Origin: Tieghemiomyces parasiticus
Taxonomy: Eukaryota > Kickxellomycota > Dimargaritomycetes > Dimargaritales > Dimargaritaceae
Direction of reading: 5' to 3'
NCBI GenBank assembly: GCA_027575765.1
Contig: JANBPT010000335.1
Span: forward strand, 1 to 43,398
Length of the DNA stretch: 43,398 bases
Position 1 is the first letter of the stretch. Each line of letters opens with the position of its first letter. Positions 1-10,949 of this stretch are shown piece by piece. The position numbers and the translations under genes are program-made. The notes beneath the pieces were generated by a model, which was not told the origin of the DNA, made no database searches, and saw only the letters and a program-made list of their open reading frames with translations.

Positions 1-1505
1 GGGAAGCGACGAAGGAGAGGGATACACAGGAGGAGCGGACTCGTCGGCAGGCAGTGGCGCCACATTTAAGGCTGGCCTTGCAGTTACAACTTACCGAATA
101 GACAATTAAGGAAGACGCAGGGAAAGCGAAGCCAAGGCCCGAAACGTGTCAGGGCGAAAGCGGAGGAAGGCTCGACGGCACCCTAGAACGATCCAACTAG
201 AGGTAATGGGAGGAAGAGGGGCGCAACGAACCTGGGGTCTGGTTTCAGCTACGAAGGGGAGCAAGGTCAGGGCCGGATAAGCAAGGCGAGCGACGGAAGA
301 TGGACCGGCGCGGGGTACAAAGCTGGTGGCGACGGACGTTGGGCTGGGCGAGGCTGGCGGTACGAAAACAGTGTGGCACTTAGGGATGACGGGATTATGC
401 TGCAGCCGGGTCCGACTCTTCCTGATGATGGACGAGCCGAGTACGATGCAAATTGATTAATTAGAGTTGTATAAGGAGGCAGGGATGTAGAGGTCGGGGC
501 CTGGTTCCAGGGTTAATAGGATGGGGAGGCAATGCCGGATAATTAGCTGACTGGGCCCCACACACAAACATGTACAACGGGTGATCAGAAGGGCTGGCGA
601 GCAGAGGGGGGGGGGAGCAAAGGAGGGCAGTGACCAATGATGAAAATCAGGCGTGGCCCCGGATGTGGTCGGGGGCTGATTCTTATAGATACTGGTTTAG
701 CTAGACAGCTTTAATAGGGAAGGGCCAGATACTAAAGGCATGGCGCTCGTTGGCAGTAACGAGGTGTGACCGTGGTCTTATCCTTTGGTTGGTCAGGCCA
801 TTTAATTCTCCCGGGCCGACTAGAGCGTGTGAGGGATCCCTAAGGTCTATGGCGAGAGATAAGGGAAATAGGCATAACCGCGAAGGTGGCAGGCTATGAG
901 AGATCCCTGCAACCAACTGCATGACATTAGGTGGTAGCGGGTGGGCTGATTGAGTCCCTGGGTGGGATAGGTTAGATATTGTACTTCACACACCTAAGCA
1001 AAGCAGTGGACCAGTAAGAAAGATCAGACCACCCGATTATAAGGCAAAAGAGAGCCCACTACGCTGGTGCCCGGCCAAAATTGAAGTTGTCGGCCAATCA
1101 GCCCACATGGGGAAAGTGGAGTAGTTCTGAACGGCGTGATTAGAAAACGGCTGAAACGGCTAACCAGGTAAGTGTAGTACAGCATCTGGCGGGGTAGGGG
1201 TGCGTCATCAAAAGAATAAGGGGTGGAGGTTGTCAGGGTTGACTAGCTCGTAAACCAGTCTTACGCACGGCCACAGTATTTAATTCGGGTTTCCTCCACC
1301 TTGTGTATAGCCATCCTATACACCGAGGCTGACAAGGATAAGTAAATGTACAAAAAAATACTAGACAACTGCATGGCAATATACTTGGGATCTTCGAAAG
1401 GGGTCCCCATTGGCATACCAAGTAAGTGCTTATTCCCCCCCACAGTATTACATAGTATCTATAGATGGTGCAATACATTTTGAGACATTCAAATCTAAAT
1501 GATGT
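1..1505. other. Gene-free left flank, purine-rich on the plus strand
   Basis: I see no convincing gene here. Roughly the first 650 bases are strongly G/A-rich on the plus strand and include a run of ten G at 606-615. In this window the leaders just upstream of real genes are pyrimidine-rich on their coding strand, and the minus-strand LAMTOR3-like gene has the same purine-rich look on plus in front of it. The left edge could therefore be the leader of a minus-strand gene outside the window; this is inference. The short ORFs present have no recognisable motif. Confidence 0.4.
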
Positions 1506-2647
1506 TTATTTATAATAATTGCCGCCACTCTGTACTACTCGGCGAGCCCTTTCTATCCAGCTATCAAAGCGGGCTCTAAAGTCACTTGATTGGAGTTCTG
1601 TAAGCTCTAACTGCCAGGCGTCCACGACCGCCTCCAGTGTGCTGAACTTGTTACCCCTCAGCCGTCATTTGCTATCCCTGAACAGCCAGAAATCGCAAGG
1701 AGCTAGATCAGGACTGTAGGGAGGGGCCAAAAGAAGATTGACTTCAGCATCAGATATGTATGCCTGGGTAGCTGCAGCAAAATATGATTGTGTATTATTG
1801 TGGTAGAGCTGTGGGGGATGATGGTACAAACTTTAGTGTGCCTTTGCCCAGGCCTGGAAAATGGGCTCAAGCCCGCACATTTTTTAGTGGTTGGCAGAGA
1901 CCATGCAATCAGGGGGTGTGATGCTCCGATGCAACAGACGGTGTCTGGTGGAAAAAGGCCAGCATCACTTTGGACATGGCATAACCCCGAAAGGTCTGGG
2001 GCAGGGTAGGGTCACTTTTATGGCACCACCTGCAGCCATTAGGGCCAATAAGTGGGTTATATTCAAATACCCAGGTCTCATCACCTGTGACGATGGAGTC
2101 TAGCAGGTAGCCACTGGCCCCCATCAAACTCCTCCAGGATTTCAGAGGCAAAATGTACCCACTGGTGGTGCTGGTCATTGGTGAAGTCATGTGGGACCTA
2201 GGGATTGAAATAGCTGTGCAACCCCAGGTCCCTACGCAGGACTCTGCGCGTGGTACTAGGGGAAGTGCGACAGACATGGGCTAGCTGTTCAGTAGTCAGC
2301 CAAGGGTCTTCCTCCGACAGTTTAATGATTATGGCCCCATAATGTTTGCCAACATTATCTAATAGGCGGCAACACTGAAACTCATCTTCGAAGGAACAGC
2401 GGCGATCTGTATATAAGAAAGCTAGTCATTTGTTGATGGTGGCAAGGCAAAGGACAGTCAAGCCTAGTGTGTCAGACAGCTCAGATAAAATGTAATATGT
2501 CTTGTGGCCCTTGAAAAAACAATAATAAATGAGGACCAGCACATCGCGGTCAGTAATTTTTGGGTGGGGGTGGGGCTTCAGAAGTTGACGTGATGAAGAG
2601 GCCAAAACGTAAGTTGTGAAGTGAGGAATGGCCCGAGTCTCAAATGG
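1476..2647. mobile_element. Probable extent of the mariner relic, with weak terminal inverted repeats
   Basis: Left of the transposase stop, CATTTTGAGAC (1476-1486) matches, in inverted orientation and with one extra T, GTCTCAAATG at 2637-2646 on the other side. The span of about 1.17 kb fits a mariner element. The shared stretch is only about ten bases and TA target duplications are not clear, so these boundaries are tentative. The transposase remnant inside is secure; the ends are not. Confidence 0.35.
1506..2440 (-). pseudogene. Decayed mariner-type (DD34D) transposase
   Basis: Read on the minus strand in pieces, this gives a mariner transposase. An N-terminal helix-turn-helix-like stretch (LTTEQLAHV then STTRRVLRRDLGL, around 2240-2330) is followed by VTGDETWVFEYNP with the first catalytic Asp at 2080-2082. 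Next comes LYHNNTQSYF, where mariners have HDNA, so the second Asp is Asn. Then YSPDLAPCDFWLF carries the third Asp at 1692-1694, followed by LRGNKFSTLEAVVDAW and a terminal SGGNYYK before the stop at 1506-1508. Exactly 34 residues separate the second and third catalytic positions, as in mariner. The frame is broken: an in-frame TGA at 1665-1667, a TAG before the VPHDFT segment, and at least one frameshift between the DNA-binding half and the catalytic half. It cannot make an active protein. Confidence 0.85.
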
Positions 2648-3841
2648 TTTATACCACTCAATTCCTCGTCTAAGCTACATCTTGGTTTCATCCGTAACAC
2701 CAATGTCTGAGACCTCAAGCTAGGCTTACGATATGTAATTAGATGTACCTGTACAGGTTATACTGGTGTAGGTACGTATTTTTTATTAGGCTAGCCTCAT
2801 TTGACTAGGGCCTGTAGACCAGCCTTCACGCCTTTGCCACGTTCTGGGTCGGCTGTGTTAGCCGCTAGTCGCCTACTCCACCATCAAGCCAGATATCATG
2901 TACCACGCCCTCACCTGTATCACCCTTGCCTTGGGCACTGCCAATACCATGGTGGGGCCAAGGGCTCTCCTAGCATGGTGTGACTTAGTACTACATAACC
3001 TGAGCCTTACATCTGTCCCTCATCATGGAGGACTTCGCTTCCTATGCCACCCTTGCTTACAATTCCTTCTTCAGGCACCAGACAATAATGGGACGGTGTC
3101 ACCCCTTTAGGAGGTACACCGCCTTTACTGCCCCTATAACAATCCAAGATACAGGGCTGGTTGGCCTTGCAGACCGCTCGTTCTCCTGATCTTTACCCTG
3201 TTTTCGCTGGAGGCTTTTCCATCCTCACCTTTTAACCTAGGTCTGCACGCCCCCTTGCTGCGCGTGGACCCCTTTTTTTCTTCCTTTTCCCTTTTGACCA
3301 TATCCGGCCTACCCACTCGCTGGTCCGTCTGGTTATGTCCGGAGTTTACTTAAATAAATTTGCATGCAGGTAATAAATGCCACTGTTATCTAGTACCTTA
3401 TCTGTCCTACTCGACAATGCGAGCCGACTTGCGCGTCTATGGCATCACCTCCGAAGAGCCCTACTGGCCTGACGTATCCTACCTCCCCATAAGCCCGCCC
3501 GGGTGACCCTGGCGCAAGTTATATTCACGATTACGTGCCGGCTCCGCAACCGGCGCAAATACTGACATCGCTTACTGGAAAACCCAGGTCCTGAATACCC
3601 CACATTCCAAACCCCCCAAAACTGCCGAGCTCTTACCACCTGTTTTGCAGGCCCGGCGATGGTACTAATTTATTTTATTTCCATTATTTTTATTTTATGC
3701 CTTAATCCGTCCCGCTCACTATGGCCACCCTGGCGGCCTACCGTCCCCCCTTTTACAAACAGCAATCGCTATAACGCGTGTCACATGTAAGACCTACAAA
3801 ATAAACCTCACTCCTCCTCCTCCTCCCTACCCTGGCGACCC
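2648..3841. other. Intergenic region upstream of the METTL14-like gene
   Basis: No ORF here has recognisable motifs or codon texture like the neighbouring genes. The last 60 bases before the start codon at 3842 are pyrimidine-rich with a (CTC/CCT)n tract near 3808-3830, a plausible 5' leader of the METTL14-like gene. Confidence 0.4.
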
Positions 3842-5833
3842 ATGGATAACATTGGGAATGACTACGCCTCGCATTTCGCGCAGACCCGGTCCCGGCCGCA
3901 GAATTACATCACAGATGGCGACCCCGCGACCCGGTTCGTGGAGTACCCAAAGCTGCACGAGCTAGTGCGGCGGAAGGACGCGCTCGTGGCCCAACGCGCC
4001 ACCCCGGCCATGACCCTCCGTACCGACCTGCGCCAGTTCCCCCTAGCTAGTCTAGGTCCTCGGTTCTTTGATGTGATCGTGATTGACCCACCATGGAAGG
4101 AGTACTACGATCGGGCCCGCGGAGTGGCAAAAGGAACTGAGGTAGGAGAGGATCCTGACGCGCCTCCGCCGTCGACACCTGCCGGGGAACCCTATTGGAC
4201 CTGGGAGGACATGGCCAAACTGGCCATCCCGGATGTCGCCGCCAGCCCATCCTTCGTGTTTTTATGGGTTGGCGATGGTGAAGGCCTCGACCAGGGCCGC
4301 AAGCTGCTGCTGCAGTGGGGGTACCGCCGGTGCGAGGACATTGTCTGGGTCAAGACAAACAAGTTCACCAAAGTAAGTGGAAAATACCTGTACATGCAAT
4401 TGGGAGAGGCCTGATCCCCAGTGACACGCCTAGCATGCGCCAGGTTAGTCACCTTGTCAGAGATAGACTGACTCCCTAGCTATCCACATGCTCTGGAACG
4501 CATCACTCACAATGTTCCCTTCGCCCTTCTCTACCTCGCCCCCCCCCTAACTGCGCAGCGTGCCGCAACGCGTCCGCCAGGCTCGGTCCTCGAGCGGACC
4601 AAGGAACACTGCCTAATGGGCATCAAGGGCACGGCACGACGTAGCACAGACGCGCACTTCATCCACTGTAACGTGGACACGGACGTGATCGTGGCGGAGG
4701 AATTTGAACCGGGTTCGACCCGCAAGCCGGACGAACTGTTCGACATCATCGAACACTTCTGTCTGGGTCGCCGCCGTCTCTACTTGTTTGGCGAGGACCA
4801 CAACGTACGGCCCGGATGGGTCACCGCCGGGCTTGGCCTCACCACCTCGACCTACGATGCGGAGCAGTACCACAGCCTATTCTGCGGCCCGTCCAGCCAC
4901 CTTCTGGGCCAGGACCGTGAGATAGATTCCCTGCGGCCCAAGTCGCCCGTGGGCCGCGATAGTCAAGGTGGGGGTGGTCGGGGTGGCGCCGGTAACGGAC
5001 GGATGTTGAACCAAGGTAGCCGGCCCGGGCAGAGTATTCCCACCGCACCCACTTACGGGGGCCACGCACGGCACCATTCAGCAACGAACCAGCCTCGCCC
5101 TTCGACATCCCTCTACCACTCACAGCCGCCGCCACCATACCACTCGTACGCCGTGTACCATAATCCGTGCCCACAGCACTATCATCATCTTTCCGCGCCG
5201 GTTCCTGGGTACGCCACGCCCACGCTACATGGCCCTCATCGGCCGTACGACCATCCCCACTTTCCCCATACACCGTCACCCTACGCCCTTCCACCGCCTG
5301 GCGGTGGTTACCCTTACCTAAATGCTGGGCCTGCCATCTCCTATCATCTGGAAGCCCACTCGGCTAGCTTCCATCCAACTCCACCCTCGTTGTCGACTTT
5401 TGGTATGAGCGCAGCCCCTGGCCAGCACCAGCATCCGGGCCGCCCCCCATTATCCACGCCCGGAACCAGAGGACCTGGCCCTTTGGCCCCTGGTCCGGCC
5501 CGACACGCCGGGATGGGCGGTGGCGGGCCAGGGTTCGCCAGCAATGGTCCCTTATCAGCCGTGTCTCGAGGTAATGGCGCGCCCACAGGCTCGGTCAGCT
5601 CCCTTTCCCACAGCATGGGTCAGATGCACATGGGCAATGGGGGTACTCAGCACCATTACCACCCCTCTGCGCCGCCATATCCCTCGGCGGATTTTGCTCC
5701 GTATGCTTCAGTCGGTGGCGCTGGACCCGGCCCTGTGGCCCGGGCGGGTCGGCCCCTGACCGCCCACGGCGCTCATCATTACCGCCCGGCCCCGCCGGCC
5801 TTCCAGGCAGCTCCGCGTGGTTACCACCGGTAG
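3842..5833 (+). CDS. METTL14-like subunit of the mRNA m6A methyltransferase (MT-A70 family)
   Basis: This is the partner subunit of the METTL3/Ime4 complex that methylates N6 of adenosine in mRNA in the nucleus. Exon 1 is 3842-4372 and exon 2 is 4559-5833. The 186-nt intron has a GTAAGT donor, a CTAAC branch site and a GCAG acceptor, in phase 0, giving about 601 residues. The N-terminus carries NDYASHF and RPQNYI like animal METTL14. The Rossmann core follows with DPPW at residues 82-85, then FLWVGDGEGLDQGR and RRCEDIVWVKTNK. After splicing come RTKEHCLMGIKGT, RRSTD, IIEHFCLGRRRLYLFG and RPGW. The family signature spans the splice junction, which fixes the intron. After RPKSP there is a Gly/Arg stretch and then about 270 residues rich in Pro, His, Tyr and Gly, much longer than the human RGG tail (456 aa in total). 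The start has a good context (acccATGG). Animal METTL14 has EPPL where this protein has DPPW. Confidence 0.93.
4373..4558 (+). other. Intron of the METTL14-like gene
   Basis: GTAAGT donor directly after the codons for KTNKFTK, a CTAAC branch-like motif and a GCAG acceptor about a dozen bases downstream of it. Removing it joins the two halves of the MT-A70 domain in frame (phase 0). Confidence 0.85.
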
Positions 5834-7820
5834 CCACCTTTGCACCGTGGTTGCCGTTTATATTGTTCCCCTTGACCCAGAAAATTGACTCATCCCACCA
5901 TGACTTTGATATGTTCCTTCTTTCCCCCGGCCATCCCTCCTCGGCCCGCCTTATGCGCCGTTCGACCTGTACACTATACCCTACTACGCCGCCCTCCGTG
6001 TTTATAGTTTAGTGCATGTTAGCAAAAAAGTCAACAAATGCGGTGTCCTGGAGTCTACTCACCACGTCTCTATTGATGCTGCCTGACACAGCGAGTCTAA
6101 CCATGGACTTCCCACTGCCTGGAATGGGGCCTGGTTGCCCCAACCGCTTGGGTGGCGGTGGCGGAATAGCCAAATGGCTCTAAAGGATGCTCGTTAATGG
6201 TACCGGGTGGGGCACGCGAGCAGGAAACGTGCCATGTAGAGCCCGGTTGTAGCCTGTACAAGTGCACCAGCAAGCATTTATTTTGACTATGGCCACCCGA
6301 CGCTCCATATTACGAGAGACTGACAGGGCCTAAAAGGGCCGACGGGCGAGAGGAAATACATGCGGACGATGCCCCGCAACTTGACCAGGCGACCCTAGAC
6401 TGCAACTTTGACCACGTGGTAAACTCCGTTTTCATAAGTCACGGTGCACACCGCATAGACGGTCGCACGGCATTTACGCAGACGTAAGTACGTATAATAG
6501 CCATTGTCACTGCCGATTTTGCTCGGGAAGCAAGGTCACTAACCGAAGATGGTGGGTAGATGCAGCGCACTAGCAGCGGTCACATGGCCGCCGCGAGCTG
6601 CGTTGGCTGATGGCAGGTCGACAGCGTTGATGAACCGGACCGCATACAGCTTGGCCCCCAACCGATGGACGGATTGCGATGTTCGAGTGAGGTTATTGTT
6701 TACCGCCGTGGTTTACTAGTCCTCCGCCTGGGGGCCGAAATGGGGGGAAGGTTGGTGAGGGGGGCTGGCCAGGTTTCCCTGCTGCGACCTTAGCGGGCCA
6801 CCAAGGATTTCCCTCCGGACGCCCTCATCCCAAGAGGTAATTTTTCTCACCATACTGAGCAGAAGTGTCGGCTCCTCCGCTCGTCGAGGTAGCTCGCTTT
6901 ATAAACGCTTGACCCAGCCCCTCTTGCACCCCTTAAGATTTTCCCCAGCCGCCAACATCTGAACTTTATGTCATCTTTCTGTCCACTCTCTTGACCTCAT
7001 GATCACCCAGATATAACGCATATATCCATTACTACTTGGCTCACCTGTCCGTTACTGCCGTCATTACCTTGGCGACGTATGCTCGATCACACGTTCGGAC
7101 AACCTTGCGCCCCCGAAAATCTAGACTCCGTCACGCTCTTGCTCCTTACTTCGCCCCTAGTCATTTCGTGATATATAGAATTTTTTCCCCGTTGTGACCA
7201 AGATACCAGTTCTGCGCTGTCTCCTCGAATACGTAACTGACGTCCCGGCCCCAAGCTTTATGCTAAACGCCTTCCCTATTTTCCGACTTCGACTTGAGGT
7301 TCCTTTCAAGCCACCTGAACCTTGGAGGTGCCACTTATGACCTCCTGGAGTTGCCTCTACGTATGAAACCTTATTTCTCAGCTAGGTACAGGCAGCCGAG
7401 ACACCTTTTTAGCGCATTGAGCACGGACTGGTCCGAATGCCCACCACCTTTTGACCACCACAGTGCCGCCTTATTTTCCCATCCGTGGCTATATGATACG
7501 ACCTGGTGGCGTTAGATTTATGAATTTACCATCGGCCTGACTAACCACATAGCGAACCGACATCCGATTCAGACCTCCAACCCAGTGACCCGGGCCTCCA
7601 CCTTTCTCACCGGCCCCAATATCACTCGGCTCGCTGGGACCTCGTCTAAACTCGGTTTCAGCACCAGTCCCCGCGCTCCCCCTTCCAACCGTTTCCCTTG
7701 GAGGCCGCGGCTACGTGATCTCGTTGACTTACTGTTCCAAACTACAGGCTCGCCCTCTAACCCTGCTCCTCACCCAGGAGGTCGCCTTGTTTTACCTTAA
7801 CTGATTTATTGTCTCTCCAT
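5834..7820. other. Long intergenic region with no recognised gene
   Basis: Between about 5838 and 7293 I find no ORF of 60 codons or more in any frame, which is sparse for DNA of this base composition. I looked for landmark sequences of U1, U2, U4, U5 and U6 snRNA, RNase P RNA and tRNA T-loops and saw none. The last few hundred bases are pyrimidine-rich and probably hold the promoter and leader of the Erd1-like gene. Confidence 0.4.
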
Positions 7821-10028
7821 ATGGAGCCCCTACCGGACGAGCCCGGGCCTCTCGAACCCGGCCACTGGGCCCTGGTGTTCCCGCTGTACTACCGCGTGCT
7901 GCTGCTGTGCTGCTTCGGTCTGTGGTGCTGGATTCTCAACCTACATGGCCTGAGGCTGGCTGGCATCCGGGTGCGCCAGGTGTTCACCGGGGGCCGGGTT
8001 CCCGACGGCATGGCCCCCACTCTCCCCTCCGCCGTCACGGACGACCGGGCACAGTATAACAAGGCCGTTCAGTCCGAGGGGCAGCTGTATAATTTGGCCT
8101 TCATTCTGACCTTTATGACCCTGCTAAGTTGGTGGAGCGCCTCACTCATCAGTGACGACCAGGGAAACCTCAAACGGTTCCTGTTCCTGGCCACCCTAAT
8201 CGTGTTCTTCGGCATCGTTACCCTCCCGTACAACGTCTTGGCCTACCCGGACCGCCGCCGGTTTTGGTATGCCCTGGGCCGCGTGCTCAACCCGTCCCTC
8301 ACCGCTCCAGTGTTTTTCGCCGATGTGGTGCTCGCCGATATCCTGACCAGCTTCGCCCGCGTGTTTTCTGACTCGTATGCGTCAATGTGTGACCTCTCCA
8401 CCATCTTATTTCCTGAATCGGCTACCGCTGCTAGTTTAACCGTTACTCCAGCCTCACCCTTGACTCGCCTGCTTAGCGAACCCCACCACCGCCGTGCCCA
8501 CCCACCACGCAGTCCACACTTCGCGTACCACGAGTGCGGTTACGACGCACTGGCCCCACTGATAATTTTGATCCCCTATGCACTCCGACTCCGTCAGTGT
8601 GTTAGTGAGGCTCTGGCGGCACGTAACCCGACGGCCCGGCGGCGCCACATCGCCAACGCCGTCAAGTACTTCTCGTCATTCCCGGTGGTGGTCCTCTCCG
8701 GCTACGACCGCTACCTCTCTTGGAACGGCCTAGATCACGATGGTGATGGTCGGCTGACTAGGCATGATTGGGCCCTCACCGCCTTATCCTACCTATGGCT
8801 TGTGGCGGCCGTCATAAATACACTTTACTCGGTCTATTGGGATGTGGCCATTGATTGGAACCTGGGGTACACCCCGCGGTGGTACCTGCAGTCGTGGCTG
8901 TTCGGCCCGGTCGTGCCTAACCTTTACCACGCTCGACTCGACCCGTCTGACGAGGATTTGGTGATTCGCAGCGGTATCCACGTCCGGAACGGTCGGCCCG
9001 GGCGCCGGCGGAACAGCAACGTGACCGGACGATCCAGTTACGGATCGTCCGGTTCCGACGGGTCACCCACCCGCGACATACGCAAGATGAAGCCGATCGT
9101 GCGGACGCGTACTATCACCGATACTGCCACCGTCCAGGTTGCCACGCCTCGCTCCCCTGACGCCCGGTTCCCACCCAACGCCCTAGCCCGCACCCGCTCG
9201 ACCCCGTTGGTCGTTACCACCGAGTCGGACAACTCGACCGTGGACGGCCGCCAAGGCTCCGCGGGGCCTCACACCCCCGACGGCTCTGGTGCCGGGCGGA
9301 GGGACGATAGCGTGCCCATTGTTGTGGTACCCGACAACCCGTCCTCATCAACCACGTCGCCTTCTGTGTCCATGGCCAGGAACCACTCGGGTACGTCCCC
9401 AGCCTTGACTATCAAAGTGTACGGTGAGGCCCGGGACCAGCTTCCGGCGCTCAACCCGCACCGTCGGTCACCCACTCCCGTGCCGTCTCCGACCACGGCC
9501 ACCTCCCCGCTGCTGGGTCCCCCGGCCTCCGATATCGACCGGTTCGCCCTCCTCTCGCCGCGCCAGTCTCCCATACTCAGCGGCCAGGATCCTACTGATG
9601 GCCACCAGACTGCAGAGTCTGACGGGACCCAGCCTCAGTGTGTCTCCACTGACCCCTACCGCGACAGTGAACTTGCCCGCGGCGATACCAGTACAGCCCA
9701 TAACCAGCTCCGCGGTCATGTCTTTGGTTTGCAACTACTCGCCGACAGTGACGCGGAGGACGATGACGAGCGTAACCAACCCTGTCACTACTTTTTACGG
9801 CCTGTCCTGCTCTTCGACAGCGGCCTGTACTATGCCGCTATCGTCCTCAACATTTTGTTGCGCACGACTTGGACGCTCAAAATTTCGCCTCACTTGCCGA
9901 TCGAAACTCTACCGCTGGGCGGCTTCACCATGGAATGGCTCGAAGTCGTCCGTCGGTGGCTCTGGGTATACTTCCGAGTTGAGCGCGAATGGCTTGATAC
10001 CCACACGCGTTTGGAGCATGACTCCTGA
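7821..10028 (+). CDS. ERD1: Erd1-type EXS-domain membrane protein of the Golgi
   Basis: In yeast, Erd1 is a Golgi membrane protein needed for retention of glycosyltransferases and lumenal proteins and linked to recycling of phosphate released by glycosylation. This is a single exon of 735 codons from the first ATG (7821). Hydrophobic segments lie near residues 17-45, 90-112 and 120-145, followed by the EXS core: ADVVLADILTSFARVF, then APLIILIPYALRLRQC, then INTLYSVYWDVAIDWNL. After a long insert come YYAAIVLNILLRTTWTLKIS and VVRRWLWVYFRVEREW, the usual family C-terminus. Oddities: about 265 Ser/Pro/Thr-rich, apparently disordered residues (roughly 385-650) split the EXS core, making the protein twice the length of yeast Erd1 (362 aa). 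Residues 305-316 also read as a textbook EF-hand loop. The ATG is preceded in frame by non-ATG codons only. Confidence 0.87.
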   Translation: MEPLPDEPGPLEPGHWALVFPLYYRVLLLCCFGLWCWILNLHGLRLAGIRVRQVFTGGRVPDGMAPTLPSAVTDDRAQYNKAVQSEGQLYNLAFILTFMTLLSWWSASLISDDQGNLKRFLFLATLIVFFGIVTLPYNVLAYPDRRRFWYALGRVLNPSLTAPVFFADVVLADILTSFARVFSDSYASMCDLSTILFPESATAASLTVTPASPLTRLLSEPHHRRAHPPRSPHFAYHECGYDALAPLIILIPYALRLRQCVSEALAARNPTARRRHIANAVKYFSSFPVVVLSGYDRYLSWNGLDHDGDGRLTRHDWALTALSYLWLVAAVINTLYSVYWDVAIDWNLGYTPRWYLQSWLFGPVVPNLYHARLDPSDEDLVIRSGIHVRNGRPGRRRNSNVTGRSSYGSSGSDGSPTRDIRKMKPIVRTRTITDTATVQVATPRSPDARFPPNALARTRSTPLVVTTESDNSTVDGRQGSAGPHTPDGSGAGRRDDSVPIVVVPDNPSSSTTSPSVSMARNHSGTSPALTIKVYGEARDQLPALNPHRRSPTPVPSPTTATSPLLGPPASDIDRFALLSPRQSPILSGQDPTDGHQTAESDGTQPQCVSTDPYRDSELARGDTSTAHNQLRGHVFGLQLLADSDAEDDDERNQPCHYFLRPVLLFDSGLYYAAIVLNILLRTTWTLKISPHLPIETLPLGGFTMEWLEVVRRWLWVYFRVEREWLDTHTRLEHDS
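8733..8768 (+). other. EF-hand-like loop coded inside the Erd1-like protein
   Basis: Residues 305-316 read D-H-D-G-D-G-R-L-T-R-H-D. This satisfies the EF-hand loop rule: acidic at positions 1, 3, 5 and 12, Gly at 6, hydrophobic at 8. It sits between two membrane-associated EXS segments. Whether helices flank it correctly, or whether it binds calcium, cannot be told from sequence alone. Confidence 0.5.
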
Positions 10029-10949
10029 GCCCAACAAATAGGTTGGTTGCTGGTTATGAGGACTTGGCAACGACTCCAGTCCTAAAAGGCAATTCCCTTG
10101 TGTTATACGTTTATCTATATAAATATATATGTGCACGCCTCGGTTCTAGATATTACTATTGGGACAGCCGCGTGCGACTACGTTTTGTTCAGGTTAAAGT
10201 AGGAGAACAGAGCACTGATGAGGTAGATTTTGCTAGGACCCCACAGCGTAGTTGGTGGGACGAAGAGGTCGGAGAGGCTGGCAAGGGTTTTGCGACAAAT
10301 AAAAATTTGATGGAAATGCGCAGAGAGGCTTTATTATGGAGATTAATTAATCAAATGGCTCGGCTTGACCTACCTACTCTGGAACGCTTGCTTTAGCCAC
10401 GTGCTAAGCCCACGGGGGGAGGGGGTAGGCAGCGGGGTTTACGTCAAAGTTCTGGGCAGAAAACAACTGTGCCGCTGGTCGATAGCGAATCCAGCTCCTT
10501 AAACGCCGACCAAGATTCCGCATTCACTGCTTAGCTACCGAACGACCACTTTCCGCCGCACATTCAGCCACTCTGGAGACCGCTCTCACTTTGTTTATTG
10601 ACCTACCGAGCGGAGTGGCAAGGAAAGGGCCCCTTGTGTATCTCGCCCGCCGCCCTGGATTCTTACCGCCGTACCTTTTTTTCCCGCCTTGTTTTGATTC
10701 CTCTGGCCCGCGTTGCCGTCTACCCTACCACCTCCGCATAGCGCCTCGTCCTATCTTTCCTTTGTACCTACTCTCTACCCAGCCGCCACTGCGACCCTCC
10801 TCACTGAATTCGCAAGGCCTCAGTACATCCACCCCACTTCCTCCTCACCCAGCTGTTACGACATTGAATTCCCCTGGACCCCACATAGCGACCACTCACC
10901 ATCCTAACATTTCATCAGAACCGCTCCACACTCTCTCAAAGAAGTCGCC
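10029..10949. other. Intergenic region between ERD1-like gene and disordered-protein gene
   Basis: An AT-rich patch (about 10110-10130) follows the ERD1 stop. From about 10640 the sequence becomes pyrimidine-rich up to the next start codon, as expected of a promoter and leader. One open frame (10043-10396) begins with a non-ATG codon, has no recognisable motif and is not called. Confidence 0.4.

Noticed and set aside
3134..3316. Charged minus-strand frame of 60 codons
   Set aside because: Low-complexity Lys/Glu/Arg text from a pyrimidine-rich region; no start context or neighbour supports it.
7809..7820. TTG start four codons upstream of the ERD1 ATG
   Set aside because: Nuclear fungal genes normally start at ATG; the ATG at 7821 leaves the whole conserved domain intact.
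10043..10396. 117-codon open frame after ERD1
   Set aside because: It begins with a non-ATG codon, overlaps an AT-rich 3' region and has no recognisable motif.
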